From a virus, in the IMG/VR virus record IMGVR_UViG_3300019487_000019, positions 1-64,000 of that record: a stretch of DNA of 64,000 nucleotides. The stretch is one strand, 5' to 3'. A program made the translations under genes and the position numbers. Shown in pieces: positions 6,612 through 13,736 of this stretch. Numbering within the stretch: the first letter of the stretch is position 1; each line of letters starts with the position of its first letter. The notes beneath the pieces were generated by a model. The model was given only the letters and a program-made list of their open reading frames with translations. It was not told where the DNA came from and did not search any database.

Positions 6612-7053
6612 AGGTCTGGGGCGCACCGTCGCCCTCCGCGTCACGAGCTACCCGGCACACATCGCCCACAAGTACCGGGAGCAGTTCGCCTCGGTGCTTG
6701 AGCTGCGCTTCTGCGACGTCGAGCGGACCGACTCGAACCATGCCGAGATAGGGATCAATGAGGGGCACGCAAAGGAGATTGTCTCCTGGGTGCGTGCGAA
6801 TGCCGACGCGGACACGATGATCATCAACTGTGATGCTGGCTTCAGTCGGAGCCCCGCGATGGCACTTGCCGTAGCGGACATCCTCGGGCTCCCCGACGAG
6901 GGGCGGAAGCTCCGGGAGCTCGCAGCCCGGGGCGTCTATGCTCCCAACCGGACCGTGTACGACTACCTAGTCGACGCAGCGGGGCTCCGGGCGCAGCGGC
7001 AGGCGGACCTCGAGGAGGTCTTTAGCATCCCGTCGCGCCGGGGGTTCATATAG
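6556..7053 (+). CDS. Tyrosine/dual-specificity phosphatase-like protein
   Basis: 165 residues. Residues 92-98 form a CX5R P-loop (CDAGFSR) followed by SPAMALAVADILG, the layout of dual-specificity and predicted bacterial tyrosine phosphatases (IxHCxAGxSRS), with Asn instead of His before the Cys. The general acid is probably the Asp in RFCDVERTD (54 or 59). It could dephosphorylate a host protein or a nucleotide; the substrate is unknown. Confidence 0.65.
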   Translation: MKLIVLNAKMSSQVAPQTEGLGRTVALRVTSYPAHIAHKYREQFASVLELRFCDVERTDSNHAEIGINEGHAKEIVSWVRANADADTMIINCDAGFSRSPAMALAVADILGLPDEGRKLRELAARGVYAPNRTVYDYLVDAAGLRAQRQADLEEVFSIPSRRGFI

Positions 7054-7400
7054 GCCGGTTGCAGATTCCGGAATGCGCCCGCGGTGCCCCCGGTAAGCAT
7101 AATCTATATAACGCGCATGGGGGGCCCCTGAGGGATACGAGGGGGTGTTTTTATATACCGGTCTTGAGATTTTTCAAGCCAGTTTCACAGTTAAGCCCGG
7201 TTTCCTAAAACAACAAATTTTTTCTAGATTTTCCAAGCCAGGTTTCAAGTCAGAAAGCGATTTTCCTAAAACAACAAATTTTTTTTCTAGAAAAAATTCT
7301 GCGGGGTAAAAACCGCCCGTGTGGGATTTGGCCTTGTATCATTCAAGGGACAAGTTGATGTATACTGATAGTTAATCTCACCTTTTAGGGGCAATTTTCC
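7054..7400 (+). repeat. AT-rich intergenic spacer with imperfect tandem repeat
   Basis: A 347-bp non-coding stretch. At about 7170-7230 and 7231-7297 two imperfect copies share CAAGCCAGxTTxCA near the start and TTTTCCTAAAACAACAAAT before a poly-T run and CTAGA. A G-rich/C-rich block (7121-7150) precedes them. It divides GC-rich genes (left) from lower-GC genes (right). It could be a replication or recombination site or a transcription end; nothing decides between them. Confidence 0.5.
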
Positions 7401-7955
7401 ATGAAACGATTTGAAGCAAAACGGTTGGCCAAACTCGCCAAGTACATGAAGACTATCAAGGACAATCGGTTCTATATTGGTGCATGGCTTGATGGTCAGA
7501 AACCGATCAAGCGCGATGTGATTGAAGCCGCTGGTCTTGCAGAGAAGAACAGCCTGGTCACACCTGAGAAGATCAATGAATGCGGCACAACTGCATGCCT
7601 TCTTGGCCATGCAGCAACTATGCCTGAATTCCGCAGGCGAGGTCTTAGGATGACGGTGCTTAATCTGTATGATGATTTCGACATTCATGGAAGAGCAAAT
7701 GGACGGGCTAATATCGGGACTAATCTTTGCCTCTACGATGAACACACGGGTCAACGGATTACAGACGACCCGTTTAAGGCTGGAGCAAAGTTCTTTGGTT
7801 TGAGCAGGACAGAGGTTTTGCGTCTATTTGATGGTCATTACTATGATGAGGTCGGTATTCGTGGGTATTCGAACGTCAAGCCGCACCACACTGTCAAGAT
7901 GATCAAACGTATTCTCAAGCAGAATGGTTATCACGACCTTGCTAAGGAGATTTAA
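7401..7955 (+). CDS. Phage hypothetical protein with CGTTACLLGHA motif
   Basis: 184 residues from ATG 7401. The Cys-containing motif ECGTTACLLGHAATMPEFRR resembles a phage family with 'CGTxACxxGHA' (recalled, not checked). The C-terminal half is helical (FGLSRTEVLRLFDGHYYDE). No catalytic residues can be assigned. First gene after the composition change. Confidence 0.7.
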   Translation: MKRFEAKRLAKLAKYMKTIKDNRFYIGAWLDGQKPIKRDVIEAAGLAEKNSLVTPEKINECGTTACLLGHAATMPEFRRRGLRMTVLNLYDDFDIHGRANGRANIGTNLCLYDEHTGQRITDDPFKAGAKFFGLSRTEVLRLFDGHYYDEVGIRGYSNVKPHHTVKMIKRILKQNGYHDLAKEI

Positions 7956-7956
7956 T

Positions 7957-8085
7957 GTGAAACAAGCTATCGCTATGATTATTGTTGTATTTCTTGCAGG
8001 TTGCAACACTATGTCCGGGCTTGGTAAGGACATTGAAACTCTTGGAAACAAGCTGAACCGGAAAGCAGAAGAGGTCAAGAAATGA
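7957..8085 (+). CDS. Entericidin-like lipoprotein
   Basis: 42 residues from GTG 7957, one base after the preceding stop. It has a lipoprotein signal (MKQAIAMIIVVFLAGC, lipobox FLAGC, lipidated Cys16) and then NTMSGLGKDIETLGNKLNRK, very close to bacterial entericidin A/B (C-NT-xxGxGKDIxxxG). Entericidins are small membrane lipoproteins, EcnB being linked to lysis and EcnA acting as its antidote. A role in phage lysis or envelope change is inference. Its stop overlaps the next ATG. Confidence 0.7.
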   Translation: MKQAIAMIIVVFLAGCNTMSGLGKDIETLGNKLNRKAEEVKK

Positions 8086-8282
8086 CTGATCTTTCAAACG
8101 ACGAGCAAGTATTGTTTGAGCTGTACAAGACAGCGCTTGCAGGATTAATGTCTAATGCTAGCCATGCAGGAAATATGGACGGATGGTTTGTGGAACGGGC
8201 ACGGACATTAGCTCAGATGTCATTTCGCATTTTGACTGGCAGGAGCTTTGTCCCAAGTCGGTACTTTCGTAACGTTGAATAG
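8082..8282 (+). CDS. Hypothetical protein, 66 aa
   Basis: MTDLSNDEQVLFELYKTALA, helical, cytoplasmic; ATGA overlap with the entericidin-like gene suggests coupled translation. Not recognised. Confidence 0.6.
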   Translation: MTDLSNDEQVLFELYKTALAGLMSNASHAGNMDGWFVERARTLAQMSFRILTGRSFVPSRYFRNVE

Positions 8283-8295
8283 GGGAGAGTTTGAA

Positions 8296-8538
8296 ATGCT
8301 TGAAATTCTTGTGGTTTTTGCGTTGTCGAATCCTTCGATTGATCCTTGGGATGTTCCGTATCACAAACAGAAGCCGGACTTTCGGGTTGTTGCGATTGGG
8401 CAGAAGTTTCGTGCGGTTGACAGTCTCGAATGTCAGAAGTATGCGCTTGAATACAAGCCTGGGCTTCGTGTGAAAGCCCAAGACGGTGTTGTTGCTGGCG
8501 CTTGGTGCATTGTGGCGCTTCCTGAGAAGAAAAAGTAA
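8296..8538 (+). CDS. Hypothetical protein, 80 aa
   Basis: ATG 8296 has GGGGAGAG upstream; the frame is open further back but without a better start. MLEILVVFALSNPSIDPWDV could be a short hydrophobic N-terminus; the rest is beta-rich. Unknown. Confidence 0.6.
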   Translation: MLEILVVFALSNPSIDPWDVPYHKQKPDFRVVAIGQKFRAVDSLECQKYALEYKPGLRVKAQDGVVAGAWCIVALPEKKK

Positions 8539-8547
8539 TCGGGTGAA

Positions 8548-8901
8548 TTGGGTACCTATAGGGTCAAAACTGCGGAAAAACTTTTACGAAGGGGAGTGTG
8601 TGAGTACGATAAACTGATCGAAAGCTTCAAACAAGGATTTCTTGGGATCGAGCCTCTCGCTGAGAGAGCTGAGCAGCCAGACCAGCAAGATCCAATCGTC
8701 TGGGCTCAACATGCCAATGTTGACGAGTCGAACATTTGGCTTGGATTTGATCCAGAGACTGATGAGCTGCTCGCGATCATTGAGGAGAGCCACCTCGCCA
8801 ACACAGTCGTATATCAGCTCCAGGTGAACAATGAGTATATTGCGGCATATCGAACCGTCGAGGCAGCTATGACACGAGCAGTGAACGAACTGTTCGACTA
8901 A
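8548..8901 (+). CDS. Hypothetical protein, TTG or GTG start
   Basis: The open frame begins at TTG 8548 (117 residues); GTG 8596, directly behind GAAGGGGA, is too close to that site to be convincing. There is no ATG near the start. PIVWAQHANVDESNIWLGFD and a helical C-terminus (YRTVEAAMTRAVNELFD) are the visible features. Unknown. Confidence 0.55.
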   Translation: MGTYRVKTAEKLLRRGVCEYDKLIESFKQGFLGIEPLAERAEQPDQQDPIVWAQHANVDESNIWLGFDPETDELLAIIEESHLANTVVYQLQVNNEYIAAYRTVEAAMTRAVNELFD

Positions 8902-8912
8902 AGGAATCTCAC

Positions 8913-9299
8913 ATGAAAACCGAAGACGAAATTGTTGATCAGGTGTTGTCGATCCTTACCAAATCTGTTTATACGAACGGAGTCGGTGCAACGATTGTCA
9001 ACCCGGAAGCGGAGATTGACGACATCAATTTTGCTCTGCACGTACAGCAAGCTTTGATTGATGTGTGTGGCCGAGGGGTTAATGTTGTGATTCATCCTGG
9101 AAAAGGCACGTTGCAGATTCGTGTTGAGAACGGTGATGTCATTCGGGAATACTATGTTGATTCATTCAAAGACTTCGACGAACACGTTCGCAACATTCAT
9201 CAACCGCTTGAGCAAGCGAATCCAAACTCGAAGAATCCGCACTACTTGTTTGGTGTCGCCGTTGAGCAAGCACTGAATCGGTTTTACTTAAAAGTATGA
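8913..9299 (+). CDS. Hypothetical protein, 128 aa
   Basis: MKTEDEIVDQVLSILTKSVY; alpha/beta, no known motif. Overlaps the first member of the small-paralogue triplet by ATGA (9296-9299). Unknown. Confidence 0.65.
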   Translation: MKTEDEIVDQVLSILTKSVYTNGVGATIVNPEAEIDDINFALHVQQALIDVCGRGVNVVIHPGKGTLQIRVENGDVIREYYVDSFKDFDEHVRNIHQPLEQANPNSKNPHYLFGVAVEQALNRFYLKV

Positions 9300-9472
9300 C
9301 CAAGCCGACCGTGCTCTGGGCAAGGTTCTTTAAGATCTTCAACGCCACTCAGTGGCTGACTGAGCTGCCGAACGGTGTCGTATTCTTCCGGAACTCATAC
9401 ATCGACCATCGTACGGTGGTTGCTCTTGCACATCAGCTCGCCGCTCTGGCACCTGGGTGGGTAAGCTTATGA
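9296..9472 (+). CDS. Small paralogue 1 of a tandem triplet
   Basis: 58 residues. The core ARFFKIFNATQWLTELPNGV is shared with the next two genes (consensus RYFQIFSATQWL-xxQ-x-NGVIV). Its stop overlaps the next start. A compact strand-helix-strand protein of unknown role; more diverged than the other two. Confidence 0.65.
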   Translation: MTKPTVLWARFFKIFNATQWLTELPNGVVFFRNSYIDHRTVVALAHQLAALAPGWVSL

Positions 9473-9636
9473 TCTTGTGGCCCAACAGGTACTTCCAGAT
9501 CTTCTCTGCCACCCAGTGGCTGGTGCAACAGCCGAACGGCGTCATAGTCGTTCGTATGCGCAAGGAGAGGCCCCTCAGTCCCAACATCTGGCAGCTGATG
9601 CAGGCGGAGCTCGACAGGTTGCATCCAGGATGGTAG
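9469..9636 (+). CDS. Small paralogue 2 of a tandem triplet
   Basis: 55 residues: MILWPNRYFQIFSATQWLVQ then QPNGVIVVRM. Nearly identical core to the third copy, also at the DNA level, so the duplication is fairly recent. Starts within the end of copy 1 and overlaps copy 3. Confidence 0.65.
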   Translation: MILWPNRYFQIFSATQWLVQQPNGVIVVRMRKERPLSPNIWQLMQAELDRLHPGW

Positions 9637-9833
9637 GCAGTGACTATAGGTACTTCCAAATCTTCTCGGCCACCCAATGGCTGGCACAGCAATCGAATGG
9701 AGTGATTGTCATGTGCCATGCACCTACAGGTGCACCGGGCGATATGCACCGGCGCCTACTCAAGCCGTTGCTCGAGAAGAAGTACCCCGCGTGGGCTTCT
9801 TCGGGAACAATATGGTATCCTACTAACCTATGA
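9630..9833 (+). CDS. Small paralogue 3 of a tandem triplet
   Basis: 67 residues from ATG 9630, which lies inside the end of copy 2. Core RYFQIFSATQWLAQQSNGVI with a longer C-terminus (LLKPLLEKKYPAWASSGTIW). Role unknown. Overlaps the following membrane-protein gene. Confidence 0.65.
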   Translation: MVGSDYRYFQIFSATQWLAQQSNGVIVMCHAPTGAPGDMHRRLLKPLLEKKYPAWASSGTIWYPTNL

Positions 9834-9985
9834 AGAAAGTAATCATACTAATTGCACTGGGGTTTGGCCTTGGTGTGTTTGGCTCCTCGCTTGCAAAAGC
9901 GTGGGTGATCATGCCGTTATCGGGCTTGTTGCTTGCTGGTGTGATTATGATTGTCGCATTCTGGCTAATTTGGAAATTGCTGTAG
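9830..9985 (+). CDS. Two-helix membrane protein
   Basis: 51 residues, MKKVIILIALGFGLGVFGSS ... MIVAFWLIWKLL. Two hydrophobic helices with a short periplasmic loop; no lipobox. Size and shape would fit a small holin, but no lysin lies beside it, so no role is assigned. Confidence 0.55.
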   Translation: MKKVIILIALGFGLGVFGSSLAKAWVIMPLSGLLLAGVIMIVAFWLIWKLL

Positions 9986-10013
9986 TTGCACATACCCCGA
10001 AAAGCGATATACT
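9986..10013 (+). promoter_or_regulatory. Sigma70-like promoter
   Basis: TTGCAC (9986-9991), 16 bp, TATACT (10008-10013). Starts directly after the preceding stop and should drive 10035-12231, a run of overlapping genes. Confidence 0.5.
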
Positions 10014-10034
10014 GTTATAGTGGGGGAAGAAGAG

Positions 10035-10106
10035 ATGAGAACCGTCCAAATCCATTTTTCGATCAGAACTGATACTGGCAAGGGGAGTACCAATGAAACT
10101 AAGTGA
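10035..10106 (+). CDS. Possible leader peptide
   Basis: A 23-codon frame (MRTVQIHFSIRTDTGKGSTN ...) starts at ATG 10035 behind GGGGGAAGAAGAG, an excellent ribosome site, and overlaps the start of the next gene at 10093 by 14 nt. It may be a translated leader or a true peptide. There is no sequence evidence beyond start signal and placement. Confidence 0.3.
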   Translation: MRTVQIHFSIRTDTGKGSTNETK

Positions 10107-10308
10107 GCGTTGTCGCGCAGGCCAACATCCACTGAGAACGATTTACTCGATTGGATCGAGCTACGAAACCGAAGATGTCGTTCGGTGGTGCCCTGATTGT
10201 GGTGCCGTCGTTGTCGACAAGGATGTTGATAGTCGAGTCAATCCTGGCTATCTCCGCAAGATGGAACTTCCCGCTCTTGCCAAAGAAGCAAAGAACGAAG
10301 ATGTTTAA
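10093..10308 (+). CDS. Zinc-ribbon-like small protein
   Basis: 71 residues from ATG 10093 (AAGGGGAG upstream). C8 and H12 (CRAGQH) with C-P-D-C at about 37-40 (RWCPDCGAVVV) make a plausible zinc knuckle. The tail is Lys/Glu-rich. Possibly nucleic-acid or protein binding. Overlaps the next gene. Confidence 0.6.
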   Translation: MKLSERCRAGQHPLRTIYSIGSSYETEDVVRWCPDCGAVVVDKDVDSRVNPGYLRKMELPALAKEAKNEDV

Positions 10309-10501
10309 GTGCATCGATAAGTTCAACACTTGGGTCGACAACCTCGATGAGGTGTGGAACGCTCTTCTGATGATTGTTGTTGGTTGTGCAATTGGATTGC
10401 TTGTCACCTGGCCAGAAACCCGACATATTGGCTGGGTGATTATTGGAATACTTGCCGTCTTTGTCGTTCGCAAACATTGGCCCTGGAGGAAGAAATCATG
10501 A
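10301..10501 (+). CDS. Two-helix membrane protein
   Basis: 66 residues from ATG 10301. An amphipathic N-terminus (MFKCIDKFNTWVDNLDEVWN), then helices at about 21-36 and 43-56 and a basic end (KHWPWRKKS). Overlaps both neighbours. Unknown function. Confidence 0.55.
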   Translation: MFKCIDKFNTWVDNLDEVWNALLMIVVGCAIGLLVTWPETRHIGWVIIGILAVFVVRKHWPWRKKS

Positions 10502-11136
10502 AAATACTTGCCATCATTGCTGCTATGTTTATCTCGTTTACGTGCTCTGCTCAGTGGCCCGAACAAAGCCCTGAATTGTTTCATGCTATCAACATTGATA
10601 GCTACTCTGGTGTCAAGCTTCGCCTTGATCAGGGCGACAATCCAAATGCTGCCGACAAAGATGGATATACAGTACTGATGTATGCTGCTCGTGATGGACA
10701 GCAAGAGATCGTCCGGCTACTACTCGACCGCGGCGCAAGCGTCAACGCGGAAAATAATTTCCAAGAAACAGCCCTGCTTCTTGCTGCGTTCTTTGGTCAT
10801 CTCGAAACTGTTCAGACGTTGCTCAATAATGGTGCTGTAATCAATCGCTCCGGAAAATGGAACCCTCTCCACTATGCAGCATGGGGTGGTTGGACAACGA
10901 TTGTTCAGTATCTACTTGACCGCGGCGCAGAAGTCAATGCTCTTGCTCCGAACCAAGCAACGCCACTGATGATGGCCACACACGAGCGCAAAGGTAATGT
11001 GATTAAACAACTTGTCGCTGCTGGTGCCAACGTCAACATCAAGAATGATGCCGATGCAACTGCCCTTTCGTGGGCAAAGAAAGCGGACTATCCAGAGATT
11101 GTTGATCTGTTGGTTCAATCAGGTGCAATGGAGTGA
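10498..11136 (+). CDS. Exported ankyrin-repeat protein
   Basis: 212 residues. A Sec signal (MKILAIIAAMFISFTCSA, cleavage near residue 18) is followed by about five ankyrin repeats, such as DGYTVLMYAARDGQQEIVRL with LLDRGASVNAE and WNPLHYAAWGGWTTIVQYLL with DRGAEVN. Ankyrin repeats bind proteins, so this should act in the periplasm against an envelope target. Bacterial relatives include AnkB-type proteins near catalases and immunity proteins; a superinfection or anti-toxin role is inference. Confidence 0.85.
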   Translation: MKILAIIAAMFISFTCSAQWPEQSPELFHAINIDSYSGVKLRLDQGDNPNAADKDGYTVLMYAARDGQQEIVRLLLDRGASVNAENNFQETALLLAAFFGHLETVQTLLNNGAVINRSGKWNPLHYAAWGGWTTIVQYLLDRGAEVNALAPNQATPLMMATHERKGNVIKQLVAAGANVNIKNDADATALSWAKKADYPEIVDLLVQSGAME

Positions 11137-11321
11137 TCAGATACACCGTACTGTACTTGATCTGCCTAGCCACTTCGCTTGGATTAACCGTTATATTATT
11201 CACTGCGGAGGCAAAGGCTTGGATGCTATTCGCCGCTGTGTTTCTAGGTCTCTCGGGTACACACTTCTACATGCGGTCGACATTAATTCCCAAATCGTCG
11301 TTGACCCAAAGCGATTTGTAA
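11133..11321 (+). CDS. Two-helix membrane protein
   Basis: 62 residues, GTG start overlapping the ankyrin gene stop (GTGA). Hydrophobic stretches MIRYTVLYLICLATSLGLTV and AWMLFAAVFLGLSGTHFYM. It could anchor or partner the ankyrin protein in the membrane, going by coupling only. Confidence 0.55.
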   Translation: MIRYTVLYLICLATSLGLTVILFTAEAKAWMLFAAVFLGLSGTHFYMRSTLIPKSSLTQSDL

Positions 11322-11347
11322 CGTATGGTGAAGTCATGGAGGGTGTT

Positions 11348-11455
11348 ATGTTTGATCCTAGAAAGATTGTTGACACGGTAATGACAGGATTCAAGTGGTT
11401 GATTGCTGGCGCGATCGTACTTGCACTTGCTCTACTTATTTCACTTGCTGTCTAA
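11348..11455 (+). CDS. Single-pass membrane peptide
   Basis: 35 residues from ATG 11348 (GGAGG five bases upstream): MFDPRKIVDTVMTGFKWLIA, then GAIVLALALLISLAV. One transmembrane helix near the C-terminus. Its stop overlaps the next ATG by one base. Confidence 0.55.
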   Translation: MFDPRKIVDTVMTGFKWLIAGAIVLALALLISLAV

Positions 11456-12231
11456 TGCTACCTCGCTCACGCTCAACGTATTGGGGCAATAGCCGTTTGG
11501 CAAAGTGGCTCCAAAACAAGGTAGGAGTTGTTAAGCCTGTCGCTCTCGAGCTACATCGATGGAAAGAGTGGAACAAGGCCTACGAAACAAATCATCCGTT
11601 TGTAGCTTGGCTAACGGAAGATGTTTTCGACATGCTACAAAATATTGTCATGTATCCCGCTGATGTTGTTCACGCCGCTCGATACTATATCAAGAATCGT
11701 TTTTTCGACAAGATCCACTACCTGCCGACCAGGCTCGAGCCTGGTCGGCACTACGATGTTGACACTCGTTTGCTGCACGGACTTTTCGAAACCTTGATTG
11801 ATTTTGTTGAGGTTGAAAAAGCGCACATGCACTTGTGGCTCGAAGAAAAACCACAACCTCTTCGCTATCGGTTTCCTCTGCTGCGCTGGACATCGATTCG
11901 TTCTCGAGAACTTGGGATGAAATATCTTGCTTGGGAAACTACCCTCGACAAACCCGACCTTGAACCTGAGCAGCGCTGTGATGGTCAAGCAGAAGTTGCC
12001 CGGGAAATCATTGCCCTGTATACCTGGTGGAAAGATGTCCGGCCGCTTCGCAAGGATCCATATGACTTGTCGGGCTGGAGTGAATATTGTGCCACTCATG
12101 AATTTGGTGAGCACGACGAAACTGCACTTCCAATCGTGATGCATTCGCGTGAGATTGAAAACCAGCAAGATGCAGAAGACGAAGCAATGATGATTCGCCT
12201 TCTCAAAATTCGCAAGAGTCTGTGGACATGA
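11455..12231 (+). CDS. Conserved-looking phage protein, YDVDTRxLH family
   Basis: 258 residues from ATG 11455. The segment MYPADVVHAARYYIKNRFFD, then YLPTRLEPGRHYDVDTRLLH and FETLIDFVEVEKA, fits a pattern I recall in large environmental T4-like phages (ending 'DxDxRxLHxxFxxLVDFVEVE') whose function is unknown. The gene contains a perfect 28-bp palindrome (11723-11750). Last gene before the late promoter at 12237. Confidence 0.7.
   Translation: MLPRSRSTYWGNSRLAKWLQNKVGVVKPVALELHRWKEWNKAYETNHPFVAWLTEDVFDMLQNIVMYPADVVHAARYYIKNRFFDKIHYLPTRLEPGRHYDVDTRLLHGLFETLIDFVEVEKAHMHLWLEEKPQPLRYRFPLLRWTSIRSRELGMKYLAWETTLDKPDLEPEQRCDGQAEVAREIIALYTWWKDVRPLRKDPYDLSGWSEYCATHEFGEHDETALPIVMHSREIENQQDAEDEAMMIRLLKIRKSLWT
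11723..11750. repeat. Perfect 28-bp palindrome inside a coding region
   Basis: Two 14-base arms (TGCCGACCAGGCTC and its complement) meet with no spacer at CTCGAG. It encodes the stretch LPTRLEPGRH of the surrounding gene. It is far too long to be chance and has no T-run on either side, so it is not a classic terminator. Confidence 0.8.
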
Positions 12232-12236
12232 GACGC

Positions 12237-12265
12237 TATAAATAACTCTAAACAAGGGGTTATTT
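12237..12265 (+). promoter_or_regulatory. T4-type late promoter overlapping an RBS-masking hairpin
   Basis: TATAAATA at 12237-12244. Arms AAATAACTC (12240-12248) and GGGTTATTT (12257-12265) pair with one G-T, and the ribosome site AAGGGG (12254-12259) partly lies in the 3' arm. A late transcript should start near 12250 and lack the 5' arm; a read-through transcript would hide the ribosome site. Confidence 0.6.
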
Positions 12266-12267
12266 GT

Positions 12268-13434
12268 ATGCGTTTGAACGAAGTCGAACACGTCGATAAA
12301 CAAACTATGGCCCGTGCCATTGACGAAGAACTCACCGAAGTTTCACGAAAGCTAAAATTCCTTCGGCGACGCCGACTGTATTTTGTCCGCGATGCAATGG
12401 TTCTTGCGGACCAAGCCAGCCAAGCAAAAGTTGAACTTGTTCGACACTCAATGAAACAAAGAACGTGGACAGCAACCGATCGAATGAAATATGTTCGCGA
12501 CAATGTTGTACGGATCAATCTTCCTTATATCCATACACGTACTGAAGGCCATCCCGAGGAGTCTCGAATCAGTTGGGGAGCGTATGATATTCCAACAAAT
12601 GATAAAGAAATGCTCGATACAGCGCAACATCTTCGTGATGAAGTTAACCGAACAGACATACGGATTGCCAAGTGGGAGAATGAACAGAGTCGACTGATGT
12701 CAATTCAACGGATCCACTTTAAGGAAGCAATCGACCTAACACCAACGAGAATGCGGCGCGCTCCACAAGACGAAATTGAAGATGCTCTCAGTTCGAAATT
12801 CAAACAGCTCGGTAAAAGCGGAGCGTACGGTAGTGCATATCGAATTCCTGGTCCTATCCAAACAGCACTGAAGGTCGGTCAGACCGACACGTCAGAGTTC
12901 CTTACCGATCCTCACGATGATGGATATCTTCAATGGATCAAACGCTCGTATGGAAAGCACAATCCATACTTACCACAAGTGTATAAGGCAAAAGTATTTC
13001 ACGCTCCTGACGACGATAGATTCACATATCAAGTCAGGATGGAAGAGTTGGTTCCTGGAAGCAAAATTTCTGAACATGAAGCATATGACTTGTTCAGTCG
13101 ATATTTCAACTATCACTTCACAGAAGACGACATGCTACATCTGCAGAAAGAGGCCTCTACAATGCACACGTCGATGAGACATGAATATTTGCGTTGGGTC
13201 GGACGAATCCTTCAGGAATTGACGCTTGGCCGCACGCCTAGAGGTGTTGAGATTACAGATCAAAATTTCCAAGAAGCTATTGGTATGTTGCGGCAAATGT
13301 ATAAGGAAGGCTATATCGCTGATCTCAAAGGAGATAATATTGCCTTTCGTCGAACACCGTATGGTTTGCAATTAGTTATCCTAGATCCTTTCAACGAACG
13401 CCGGCCATCCGGCCACAGGGCTGCTCAAGACTAA
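12268..13434 (+). CDS. Large late protein of unknown function, kinase-like hints
   Basis: 388 residues behind a late promoter. The N-terminal 170 residues are mainly coiled-coil helix. The C-terminal part has a patchy protein-kinase-like look: LGKSGAYGSAYRIPGPIQTA could be a glycine-rich loop with TALKVGQ after it, and YIADLKGDNIAFRRTPYGLQ then LVILDPF match the H/Y-x-D-L-K-x-x-N catalytic loop and the D-P-F metal motif. So a phage kinase-like fold is likely, with the substrate unknown. Confidence 0.6.
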   Translation: MRLNEVEHVDKQTMARAIDEELTEVSRKLKFLRRRRLYFVRDAMVLADQASQAKVELVRHSMKQRTWTATDRMKYVRDNVVRINLPYIHTRTEGHPEESRISWGAYDIPTNDKEMLDTAQHLRDEVNRTDIRIAKWENEQSRLMSIQRIHFKEAIDLTPTRMRRAPQDEIEDALSSKFKQLGKSGAYGSAYRIPGPIQTALKVGQTDTSEFLTDPHDDGYLQWIKRSYGKHNPYLPQVYKAKVFHAPDDDRFTYQVRMEELVPGSKISEHEAYDLFSRYFNYHFTEDDMLHLQKEASTMHTSMRHEYLRWVGRILQELTLGRTPRGVEITDQNFQEAIGMLRQMYKEGYIADLKGDNIAFRRTPYGLQLVILDPFNERRPSGHRAAQD

Positions 13435-13456
13435 CCCTATTTTACCATAAATAGGG
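13435..13456 (+). promoter_or_regulatory. Late promoter box within a hairpin, leaderless arrangement
   Basis: CATAAATA (13446-13453) ends five bases before ATG 13459, so transcription should start at about the ATG. CCCTATTT (13435-13442) pairs perfectly with AAATAGGG (13449-13456). Identical box-to-ATG spacing is seen at 16344 and, on the - strand, 26638. Confidence 0.5.
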
Positions 13457-13458
13457 GC

Positions 13459-13710
13459 ATGGTCTATGACGAGTACATCGTAACTGCACGGGACGTCGTA
13501 GCTGATCTTCGAGCAGAAGGCTACGTGGTAAACTATCGTATTCGTAAGACCAAAAAGGGAAAGCAGCGCGTAGTTCTCTACGTTCGGGGCGACGAAAAGC
13601 ACGACCTTAAACGGGCAGAACAAATGATCAAATACGGCCTACCCGACATGATTTCATCTATCCACCCAACGAAGTCATTTCACTGGGCGTTTACAGAACC
13701 AAATAAATAA
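13459..13710 (+). CDS. Hypothetical late protein, 83 aa
   Basis: MVYDEYIVTARDVVADLRAE and a basic stretch (YRIRKTKKGKQRVVLYVRGD). A small alpha/beta protein, possibly nucleic-acid binding. It follows the kinase-like gene and has its own late box. Unknown. Confidence 0.65.
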   Translation: MVYDEYIVTARDVVADLRAEGYVVNYRIRKTKKGKQRVVLYVRGDEKHDLKRAEQMIKYGLPDMISSIHPTKSFHWAFTEPNK

Positions 13711-13733
13711 CTCGATCACCTTGTGGAGTTATT
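13702..13733 (+). promoter_or_regulatory. Late promoter overlapping an RBS-masking hairpin
   Basis: Box AATAAATA (13702-13709). Perfect 8-bp arms AATAACTC (13706-13713) and GAGTTATT (13726-13733); the 3' arm contains the GGAG ribosome site (13725-13728) of the gene starting at 13737. The late start (about 13715) lies between the arms. Confidence 0.65.
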
Positions 13734-13736
13734 CCA

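Noticed and set aside
7054-7400. Assembly chimera at the composition change
   Set aside because: Cannot be excluded without reads, but the strand and small-gene style carry on across it, so it is reported as a boundary rather than as an artefact.
11723-11750. Rho-independent terminator
   Set aside because: No T-run follows the palindrome on either strand, and it lies inside an intact conserved gene.
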